From positions 121,101,078 through 121,165,077 of the forward strand of contig CM055265.1 of the NCBI GenBank assembly GCA_029237695.1: a DNA stretch of 64,000 bases. Direction: 5' to 3'. Position 1 is the stretch's first letter, and every line of letters starts with the position of its first letter. Below the pieces are notes generated by a model. It saw only the letters and a program-made list of their open reading frames with translations. It did no database searches and had not been told where the DNA came from. Positions 26,101 through 38,100 of this stretch are shown in pieces. Origin of the DNA: Conchocele bisecta. Lineage: Eukaryota; Mollusca; Bivalvia; Lucinida; Thyasiridae. The position numbers were made by a program, and so were the translations under genes.

Positions 26101-29100
26101 CAATCTCACTAAGCCAGTCACTATGTGGGTAGTGAGCACTGGCTGCATGTACGTCTTAATCTATATAGAGAATAGTAGGTCAGGGTTTCCGCTGGGAAAA
26201 ATAAAGAAATCACCACTTCAAAAAAAAAAAAGAAAAACAAAAGTAAAAAAAAAAAAAAAAAAGGAATAACACATAGGATAAAAATATCATTTTTTTCTTC
26301 AGAAATTGTAATTTTTTATCGCCAATTGTTTATTTTTATCGCCAATTGCGAAAGTGGCGATCGCCAGCGGAATCCCTGGTAGGTTAGTTCCGTGAATGGG
26401 AAAATATCTGGCAATGCTTAGGAAACGGGATGGGCGAGCTCCCGTTTCCTCCCGTTTCCTAAGCATTGCCAGATATGTTTTCACATTCACGACACTAACC
26501 TACTATTCTATTTATCCCGTTAACACTACAAATAGCTTTAAAATGCAAAAGATAACCACAGCCGCATCCTCAAAACCGCACATATGCATAGGCAGTGATT
26601 AGGTCGTAATGACAGGATATCAACAATGTTTCACGGCACCGTGTTTCACGGCACATACGCACTGTGTTGACGGGATAAACAATAAAATTACTGGGACCGT
26701 TTCACTAAACGTCGTACGACTAAAATATTCGTACGTGCAAAATTATGATAGCCTGTAAATGTCACATTAACAATGTTTTCTTGTAAACACATATTGGATT
26801 TACATTTATTGAGGCAGCCTATGCTCAATAAATGTAAATCCATGAATTGAAATTTACAGACGATCCTAAATTTGCACTTACGAACATTTTAGTCGTACGA
26901 ACTTTAGTGAAACGGGCCCCTGGTGAGGCTTTATACTTTGCCATTATACCTTCTGTGTACCAGATTGGATTATGGTACATGTACGTATGCATGCACACGT
27001 CCCATCCCGTACGCAGAGGGGGTGCGACGGGTGCGTACCCCCATTAACCCTTTCAACACAACAGGCCTGTATAGTGGTATCGGCAAAAAGTGTAGATCCA
27101 GATGAGCCGGCTCGTGACGAGCCGTCTCATCAGGATCTGCACTTTTTGCAATTAGTTTCTTAATTTTGGGAACAAAAACACCACATGTTCATAAATGGAC
27201 TGGTATGAAAATAATTTTGTGATAATTGGATTGGTTGCAAAATTATCATATCAAACGCCATTCCAGTTACTTATTGGTGAAACCGTTAATCTGACAAGGT
27301 CTGTCCGTGGATGTGCAAACAAAATATTTAGCACACCTGTAGTTAGCCATCCAAATACATGTGGCTGTTTTGGGGGCCGTTTCACTAAACTTCGTACGAC
27401 TAAAATGTTCGTAAGTGCAAAATTACGATTGTCTGTAAATTTCACATTAACAATGTTTTCTTGTAAACAATTATTGGATTTACATTTATTGAGCATAGGC
27501 TGCAGCCTATGTTCAATAAATGTAAATCAATTAATTGAAATGTACAGACGATCCTAAATTTGCACTTACGAACATTTTAGTCGTACGAAGTTTAGTGAAA
27601 CGGCCCCCAGTTCGGGTATTTACCAATACAACCACGTATTTACATATATCAAATGGTATTCCGTTTTCTACATTTTATAACAAATAACAAATAACAAATA
27701 CAAACAAACATTGAGGTAGAGTTTCCAAACGTGTTAGTCAATAAAATATATATGTTTTGGTTGTCCAATAGAACAATGTCAAATATAACATCGAAAATAT
27801 ATAGGACATGCGCACTGTAACAATAACACATTTTAATGAAACCGGGGTATTATCATGATTAATGAAAACGGCGCATGTGCAGTATTAAACAAGGTTAATA
27901 CCATGCGTTTCATAGATATTGTACTGACAACTCTGCTCATGCGCAGAGAAATAAAGACGTACATGTAACCTCGGATGGTACTGTAGCGACAGGTTCTGTA
28001 GGTATTTCGGAAGGCCTATTAGGAATCAAATGTATTCACACGTGCACATTACTGTGATTGTTTATACATATATGTACGGAGCTCCCGCAACGATCGTTAC
28101 ACACGATATTATGAATGAAATTTTCCGCTTTATTAAGTCATTCACAACCCCATGTTAAATATATTTGAAATAGTGTCACATAATTCAATGTCTATCTTTT
28201 GACCTTTAGTTGTATTGGCATCATTGTGTTACTTTTACGCGTGGCAGGTAATTATATTATGCACATTCAAGATAAAATGTAATCTTTTTTACAGGTTGGA
28301 GACCGATCATTTGTTTCCCCGTGCGCAATTGACGTCGAAAGTTCACGAGCAAAAGGATATGCATTTGCTCTGAGAATTTCGCCAACTTCACAACTCATTT
28401 ACGAAACATATTCACAATTTTTGTAAATAATTTTCGCGAAAAATCTCCAATCTTCGTAGATACTAAATCACATAGGTGGTCTCTATCGTGTTGGTAAGCG
28501 TAACCTCTGATGATACAGCGAAACAGGGGGCCGTTTCACTAAACTTCGTACGACTAAAATGTATGTAAGTGCAAAATTATGATAGTCTGTAAATTTCACA
28601 TTAACAATGGATTTACATTTATAGAGCATAGGCTGCTTATGCAGAGCATAGGCAGCCTATGCTCAATACATGTAAATCCATCAATTGAAATATACAGACG
28701 ATCCTAAATTTGCACTTGCGAACATTTTAGTCGTACGATGTTTAGTGAAACGGGCCCCTGGTGCGGCAACATTCAGTACAGTCACGTAGATGGTAGTAAA
28801 TAAGGACGTTTACAAGACATGGGATACATGTGTGTGTGGCTGTGTCATGAAGAAATGAAGCTTATGCGTTTTTATACCAGTGTAGATCCAGATCAGCCTG
28901 TGCATCCGCACAGTCTGATCAGGAACTACAATGTTCGGGATTCCATCAATGAAACATGTGCATGCTTCTATATATCAAGCAATCTATAGCGTTATTAGGT
29001 TAAAGAAGCGCGTAATCTAATCAGGAGCTACACTGGTCACAAATTCCATAATCCCTACTGTCTGTTTCACGAAAGCTGCCCAAATTTTTCGGCCATATAA

Positions 29101-32100
29101 ACAATTCAAAAACCATATTTTTTTCGATAATATTAAATTAAAGGAAAATTTAAGAATGAGCCTTCTTTTTATTTCGTGAAATTTGGTCAAATATTGATTT
29201 TATTGCGAAAACAAAATTTCCCCATGTTAAATCCCCATAGACATCATGATCTTCACGGAGTGAAGATGTCTATGGGGATTTAATATGGGGAAATATTTTA
29301 GAATTTCAGAAATACTGGATCGATTTTTAAAATTTAACTTTTGTTTTCTTAGTTAGATCATTTCCAAGCTATCTAGATAGGTTTCGGAGTCAATTTCCAA
29401 AATTGTCCGTTTTTTGACTACTCCCACAACTCCTCTACCTTTTTTCCCCATGTTAAATTCCCATAGAGAAATCAATTTTTCGTAATAAAATCAATATTTG
29501 ACCAAATTTCACGAAATAAAAAGAAGGCTCATTCTAAAACTTTCCTTTAATTTAATATTATCGAAAAAAATATTGTTTTTGAATTGCTTATATGGCCGTA
29601 AAATTTGGGCAGCTTTCGTGAAACAGACTATGGTTCTCCAGCCACAGCCACATTATGTCCTCGTATTATTTGTTCCATTCCTGTACACTGACCTCTGCAG
29701 GACGTCTGATAGTTTGGTCACATCTGCGTACTTAGAATGATTTATAAATACTCAATTGCGCATGGAGAAACAAATGATCGGCCTCCAACCCGTAAACAGA
29801 TAGTCACATTTATCTTGAATGTGCATAATAGCATTGCCTGCCACGCGTAAAAAAAACACAATGATGCCAATATAACTAAAGGTCAAAAGATAGACATTGA
29901 ATTATGTGACACTATTTCATATTTAAGATGTGGTTGTGAATGACAAATTAAGGGGAAAATTTCATTCATAATATCGTGTGTAACGGTCGTTCAACATTGA
30001 ATATATCAGCCATGTGATGAAAGATGTGGGCTTATTTACGAAGGACTAAATTTGAGCATACACACTCTTGGGATATTTATAGGTTATTTGATTTGTATGT
30101 GGATATATGCACGAGTTCGATAGCGTGCGATATCAAGGTGCATGCTAACGTGGTTATAACAACAATAACAGTAGCTAAAAGTGTTGAAATCTTGCCCACT
30201 CCAAAGTTTGTATTATTTGATAATTTCCTTAATATGAAACGGATTTTCCAGGGAGTCCGGCACAGACTTATGTTGTTTTTGCTAAGAATCGATTTCCCAG
30301 AAGTTTGGGCCAAAATACAGAGACCACCAAATGCAGCGTAACAAGACGCGTTTGATGCGCCATATTTCATCAAAATCTGTTACGTAATAAGTATAATATA
30401 AACGAATACGTACTTTGAATCGGATGGATTCTGGTAGTTTCAGTACTTGTTGTTGTTAGTACCACGTGATCACATACCTTGTATAAGTAGCTGTCGGTGG
30501 AGAAATGGCGCTTATAGGATTTGTGATCATCTCATGCCTTATGAAATAACAGACTACTGTAGCCTAATAGCGATATATAGTGCTTGTAAGAAGCATGGTG
30601 GGATCGTCGTGAACAATGCAGATCCCGTTCAGCAGGCTGATCTTGATTTACACTGATCGCAAAACCCATACGTCCCCTTTCTCCAGAATTACAACGCCTC
30701 TACAAAAGCATTGAGATTCATTCTAGGCTGACATTCGGAACTTGATTGGTCCACAATAAGACCATAATTACCGTGAGCTGAGACAACAGTGGATACGTGA
30801 CTATTTACACAGACCGCAGATTCGTATCAAATACAGTACATGTACCCGACCTATTAACTGGTAAATGGAATTATACTTTGCATGATCTTACATTGTAAAT
30901 ATGAGATTACCGACCAACAATGCGAACAGAAATGGGAGAAAAGTCCAGAATAGGATTATCTAAACGCACATATCGACTGACAGTATGTTCAACCAGCTGT
31001 GACATGACACTTTAAGTCATGCTGCCGAAGGATGATTCAGAAAAGAAATACACATTATTTTAAATGTTCAGGAACAGGAGCCCGTTTCACTAAACTTTGT
31101 ACGACTAAGCATTTCGTAAAAGCAACATTGAAATCGGCAATACCATGTTTTCTGACAGCCGATTTTATAAAATAGTACATGAATGCTACATTTAATGACA
31201 CGAAACTGTAGGTACAAACTGGTAGCATTAGAGAAACACGTTAATGTGATAAATAAATGCATACAAATCGTCGTACGAACAGTTTTAACGTATGAAGTTT
31301 AGTGAAACGGTCCCCAGTAGCCTATTTCACCAACATTGCAAAGTATACTTTTCTAGCAAAGTATACTTTGAGGGAGTAATCATTTATTTTTCCCGAAATG
31401 AATTATTTAATATAGAACTAACGACTGCATATATTTGATGATTACAATATGCGAATTTATTATACTGAATGTATTATATTATCACAGCCAAAATGGCTGT
31501 GATAATGTAATAAATTCATTATAATAAAAATTAATAAATTTATTCTTAAATTGAAAATTTCTTCTTCAAAGTATACTTTGTTAGATAAGTATACTTTGCA
31601 ATGTTGGTGAAATAGGCTACAGGTGTCTACATTTAGCAATCCTGGTTGTGTATCTCTCACGTCTCATTAAGAACATTTCATATTTTAACATCGCTTACAG
31701 ATGAAAGCTAACCCTTTAACCCCTAAGTAACTGGAATGGATTGTGATATGTTATTCTGCAACCAATCAAACCGGCACAAAATGATCTTCAGACTAGTCCA
31801 TTTATGAAAAGCGGGGGTTTCTGTTCTAAAAGACAAGAAAATTACTTGCAAAATGTGCAGATCTCCTGATGAGACGGCTCGTCATGAGCCGGCTCATCTG
31901 GATCTACACTTGTTGCCAATACCACTATACAGGCCTGTTGTGTTGAAAGGGTTACATACATGCTTACTCAGTAAGGCACGAAATGTTCATTAGAGGAATT
32001 AAATAAGTGTATACTTGTGTCACTATTCCACCAGTTCTAAAAATTACAATTGCCCGCTATACATATATAATCATTTAGTAATATGTATATTACTGGTAGT

Positions 32101-35100
32101 GACTCGAGAAAATAGGCTATTTTCCTATGCAAATGAGGCATGATATCTTTTAATCATTTAAATGCGTCACCTGAAAAATAAATATTTTCCACAGAATGTT
32201 AAGTACGATCATTACACATCAAAAATAAATACAGAGAATAAATAGTAATGTCCGTTAACATTTAAGGAAACACGGTTATCGCCCCTGATATCAGTGTGGA
32301 AATTTACGTCTGATATAAAATGTATAACAAGAACTGGCATCGTTAAACGAAGCTAATCCCCTCGCTGACAGCCTTAATAAAAAATAAAGTCCTCAGTGAC
32401 CTTGACCTTGGACAATCGGACGTGGATCGTATAATTTGCGACTTTTTTTATTTTTTTTTAAATTTGCGATCGTTCATCAACAATGATATACCTGTAATGT
32501 ATGACCATCAGTCAATCAGATTGCGTGATATTTATAGAGTGCATTATAAAATGCCAATCAATACATGGTGAGCAGATATTTTGCTCGATTTAAAATGCAA
32601 ATGAGATAATTAACCGATAATTAACCGACAAACACATGTTTATGACCAAGAACAAGTTGGCACTGTATTCATACAATTTCCAGTGATGTACCTCAAGTGT
32701 TTTTATGAGATGCTTATTTGGAGGTACCATATGAGGCACAGCCACTTTAACTTTCAATTCTACGCTACAAAGTGATGACTAAGCGAAAGGCCCGTAGCTA
32801 GGCAATTATTTATATTCCTATAATTCCAGCACAAACATATTTACACAATTTCCTAACATTTGATTGGTCCGTAGCAAGTCTCTGTCCAAAATTTATATCC
32901 CAGTAAACTCCATGCCGAACTACTTTCCGTAACCGTGAGGCGCAGTTAAAATAATTCTTAAGAAAACGGAAAATAAACACATTTTTTAGATGAATTTATT
33001 TCAAATGCTGGAATTATAAGGAATGAATGGCATTTTTGTGGAATTTATCGGGGATATAAACTTGGAAAAGTCGCGGGAATACTGGACGAGGCCAGTTTAT
33101 ACCCCGATAAGTTTATACCCCGATAAATTCCACAAAAAGGCCATTCATTCCTATAATAACCAATAGGATAAAAATAAACAATTGGCGATAAAAAATTACA
33201 ATTTTCGAAAAAAAAAAAAAAAATTCTTTTTCGAAAATTGTAATTTTTTATCGCCAATTGTTTATTTTTATCGCCAATTGCGAAAGTGTCTTTTCCAAGT
33301 TTATACCCCGATAAATTCCACAAAAAGGCCATTCATTCCTATAGAATATTTCACTCTCCCGGTGTACTGTGGAATATTCCCATAATGTACATTATAGAAA
33401 TCCCGGCAATATTTTTGGGACATCCTACTGCAGGGCTCCAGATAAGGAATTAGTAATTGAGTATTGTCACTCCATCATTTCTGAAGCAATTGGGTATATC
33501 AAAATTGTAATTGTGTAAAATAGAATCACACTAATGTTTACACATCAACATATCGCACTTATTGAATAGTTTGCTTCTAAATGAAAACACAACTTGGTAA
33601 TTCATTAGAATTGTCTCCTTGGAGACAATTCTAATGAAATAACAAGATGTGTTTCATGGAAAATAAGAAAAATATCCTATATGTGTGGTCTGTTTATTGT
33701 TTTCTGCAGCATGATAAAGGTACCACAAACTTGTTATTGCTTTTTAATACTCGCTACTTCTGATTTCAATTGGGTATTTTTGGTTACGCTTGTCTGGTGC
33801 CCTGCTACTGCATACCAATCACTGGTACTCCGCGCCGGCGTAAACTGTTTCACGTCCTAACGAAATGCCACTGATCTCCAATTTAAGCTTTTCCTATTAC
33901 TTGCGCCGGTTAGTTTCTTCATGTAGCTGAATGCGAATTGTTTAGTAATCGGGGACCTGTTTCACTAAACTTCGTACGACTAAAATTTTCGTAAGTGCAA
34001 ATTTAGGATCGTCTGAAAATTTAAATTGATGGATTTACATTTATTAAGCATAGCCTATGCTCAATAAATGTAAATCCGATAATCATTTACAAGGAAACAT
34101 TGTTAATGTGAAATTTAAAGACTATCATAATTCGACGTGAAACAGTTACACTTGAGCTTAGTGCAGTACCAGTGTTACATGTAGTAGCGGACCATTGTTT
34201 TGTTTTCATTATAGCTGGACTCACAAAAGGAGAAATAGCCGTGGTTCAGAAAAGCTGGGCTCCAGTTAGTAAACAATGGGTCACCAAGTATGGCGCAACC
34301 TACCTTATGAAGTAAGTTATTTACAGTACATGTACATTGTATCAGTTAGTGCACAATGGGGCATCGTAGCTACTTGTTTTCCTTTGAATTTATCTATAGA
34401 AATCCGGTCCAATTTCTATATTTCATGGCCTTATTGCTTGTAAAAAATGCGAATGTCACATGATTTGTTATGAAAGGGAACCATTATAGAGTTTTCGACT
34501 AGTGTTGATCCTGGTTATCCGACATACATGTACCTGCACAGTCTGATCCGGAACTGCATTATTTGCCAGATTCATATTTTCACACTTGTTACTTGTATTG
34601 CAATCAGTGATATGGGTCTAACTGTGTGTGCAGAACCCAATTATCGTCATATTCAGTAAGAAATAAACGCTGAAATACAGCATAGGATCGGATTTCTATA
34701 AATAGATTTCCAAAGGGAGAAAAGTAGCTACGATCCCTCTTTGAACGTAAAACACAGCAACACCTACCTCATTATGAAATAATCCACCGTATCAGTTGGT
34801 TAACAATGCATCATCACATACAGAGAAACGTACAGTCATGTACCTCATAAAGTATGCATAGCCGTTCTTCTCTTGGTGTACCGCTTAACAAGACTAACCA
34901 ACAACATTTTTTAGGAAATATTAATATATTTCCTAAAAAATGTTTTTGGTTAGTCAAAATTAAAACAATGTTACTTTATTTCACCTATATGTTTCTTAAC
35001 CAGTTTGCTTGACATTGTCCAGGAGAATAATTCACATAAGCGTAATAACTTGTTTTCTGCTCCTGTTTCAAACTGTATGTATTACATGTACATGTATGTA

Positions 35101-38100
35101 TATCACTTAATAACTTATTGACATACAATATTGTTTAAACTAGGTAAACATACCTCGTATAAGACATTAAATAATGGCTCGACAAACCTAGCACAACCTA
35201 CCTCATTAAGTACGGTAAATAAATGTATGCACCGTATCAGTTAGTACGTACTGTCTCGACACACACAGTGAAACCTACCTGAATGTATAAGTATGCGCCG
35301 TATCAGTTAGTACGTAATGTCTCGACACACACGGTAAAACCTATCTGATCGTATAAGTATGCACCGTATCAGTTAGTACGCAATGTCTCGACACACACGG
35401 TGAAACAGACTTGATCATATAAGTATACACCGTATCAGTTAGTACATAATGTCTCGACACACACGGTGAAACCTACCTGATCGTATAAGTATGCACCGTA
35501 TCAGTTAGTACGTACTATTTCGACACAGACGGTGAAACCTACCTGATCGTATAAGTATGCAAATTGTTAGTTAGTACGTTCTGTCTCGACATACACGGTG
35601 AAACATACCTGATCGTATAAGTATACACTGTATCAGTTAGTACATGTACGTAATGTCTCGACACACATGGTGAAACATACCTGATCGTATAAGTATGCAC
35701 ATTATCAGTTAGTACATAATGTCTCGACACAGACGGTGAAACCTACCTAATCGTATAAGTATGCACTGTATCAGTTAGTACGTAATGTCTCGACACACAC
35801 GGTAAAACCTACCTGATCGTATAAGTATGCACCGTATCAGTTAGTACGTAATGTCTCGACACACACGGTGAAACCTTCCTGATCGTATAAGTATGCACCG
35901 TATAAGTTAGTACGTACTGTCTCGACACACACGGTTAAACCTACATGATCGTATATTTAAGTATGCACCGTATCAGTTAGTACGTAATGTCTCGACACAC
36001 ACGGTGAAACCTACCTGATCGTATAAGTATGCATCGTATCAGTTAGTACGTAATGTCTCGACACACACGGTGAAACCTTCCTGATCGTATAAGTATGCAC
36101 CGTATAAGTTAGTACGTACTGTCTCGACACACACGGTTAAACCTACATGATCGTATATTTAAGTATGCACCGTATCAGTTAGTACGTAATGTCTCGACAC
36201 ACACGGTGAAACCTACCTGATCGTATAAGTATGCACCGTATCAGTTAGTACGTACTGTCTCGACACACACGGTGAAACCTACCTGATCTTATAAGTATGA
36301 AAATTATCAGTTAGTACGTACTGTCTCGACATACACGGTGAAACATACCTGATCGTATAAGTATGCACTGTATCAGTTAGTACGTAATGTCTCGACACAC
36401 ACGGTGAAACCTACCTGATCGTATAAGTATGCACCGTATCAGTTAGTACGTAATGTCTCGACACAGACGGTGAAACCTACCTAATCGTATAAGTATGCAC
36501 CGTATCAGTTAGTACGTAATGTCTCGACACACACGGTGAAACCTACCTCATCGTATAAGTATGCACCGTATCAGTTAGTACGTAATGTCTCGACACAGAC
36601 GGTGAAATCTACATGATCGTATATTTAAGTATGCACCGTATCAGTTAGTACGAAATGTCTCGACACACACAGTGAAACCTACCTGATCGTATAAGTATGC
36701 ACCGTATCAATTAGTACGTAATGTCTCGACACACGGTGAAACCTACCAGATCGTATAAGTATGCACCGTATCAGTTAGTACGTAATGTCTCGACACACAC
36801 TGTGAAACCTACCTGATTGTGTAAGTATGCACCGTATCAGCTAGCAAACACTGCATCGATAAACACAGTAAATGCAACAGCCCAGGGTTTTATTTCTTAA
36901 ATAGCGAGGTAGGTTTCAACAAGTTCCAACTTTCCGTTTTCATTCCAAAATAACTACTCTCTGACCCAGTTAATGTTCACTGATCCTTGTATTTACGGGG
37001 ATCATTTGCATCAAGTTTTGATAATGATCACGTTGCACTGTGACACCGAGTGGCAAATTACGATGTAATCGTTTTGCTGACGTCAGTAATAGTACTTCAA
37101 ATGTATGTCATACTTGAATAGCATGAATATATGCTTGACTAACTGTAAGTTCAGCATACGGGTACTTTAGTCAGATCACCATTTGAAAACGAAGTAGCGT
37201 TACGAGTGTATATAATTGAAACTGAATGGTAGTCAAGGTGCATGATCACATGGTTACAACAACAACAACGTCGCCCACTCCAAAGTAAGTATTATTTGAT
37301 ATTTTCCTTAATATGCAACGGATTTTGATGAAATATGGCGCAGCAAACAGGTCTTTAAGAGCTGTATTTGGTGGTCCAGGGAGTTCGCCCAAACTTCTGT
37401 CGCTTTTGCGAAGAATCGATAATTCCGTGTCTGCCGACACGGACATCGATTCTTCGCAAAAGCGACTGAAGTTTGGGCGAACATACAGAGACCACCAAAT
37501 GCAGATTAACAAGACGCGTTTGATGCGCCATATTTCATCAAAATCCGTTACGTAATAAGGACAATATAAAAGAATACGTACTTTGAATCAGATGGATTCT
37601 GGAAGTTTCAGCACTTGTTGTTGTTGTTAGTACCACGTGATCATACACCTTGATAGTGTCATCGGCTAGGAATGTTACCTTAATGTACGTTTTCAAACCG
37701 ATGACATTTATTTTCATATTCCTTATTTTTCAGAGTGTTTACAGCATACCCACGCATAAAGGCGACATTCCCGTACGGGCATTTGCCGGACGCTGAAATT
37801 CTCACAAAGCCCAACTTTATACAACATGCGGAGAAGTTTGGCTTATACTTCTGTGACCTGATTGCCAGTATAACCAGCGACGAAAAGTTTCGAGAGATCA
37901 TTGCTGAGCTAGTCGTTGATCATGTTAAACGGAATCTGACACACATGCCGGACTTTAACGTAAGTGCAGATCGCCTCACCTGGTGTATTTAGTAGTCCCT
38001 CAGGATTAAAAATGGGGGCATGAAAAAGGGCACATTTATCGCGTCAAACTTTGAAAAGGGGCGTATTCAGCGCGCGGAACATTGTTTTTAATATTACTTG

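Larger units (their letters stand above)
11185..34214 (+). other. Globin intron 1 (candidate, 23 kb)
   Basis: The interval between the proposed exon 1 and exon 2 holds copies of families A, C, D, F, G, I, M, N, O, P and X and several larger inverted repeats, and no other recognisable coding exon. Its length follows entirely from the exon 1 call. Confidence 0.5.
34312..37733 (+). other. Globin intron 2 (B12.2, 3.4 kb)
   Basis: Phase 2 intron. From 34318 to 34740 it is mostly unique, with one partial repeat of the exon end at 34338-34371 and a family O fragment. Then come diverged minisatellite units, the 66-bp array, and a family F hairpin that ends 81 bp before exon 3. Confidence 0.88.

Noticed and set aside
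33640..33720. Alternative first globin exon closer to exon 2 (ATGTGTGG)
   Set aside because: ATG-T followed by GTGGTC would fit the phase, but the donor is poor and no promoter signal precedes it. The 11181 candidate has GTAAGT, a good start context and a TATA box. Not fully excluded.
35167..36875. CRISPR-like regular array
   Set aside because: The units are directly contiguous 66-bp repeats without unique spacers, in a spliced eukaryotic gene; this is a minisatellite.
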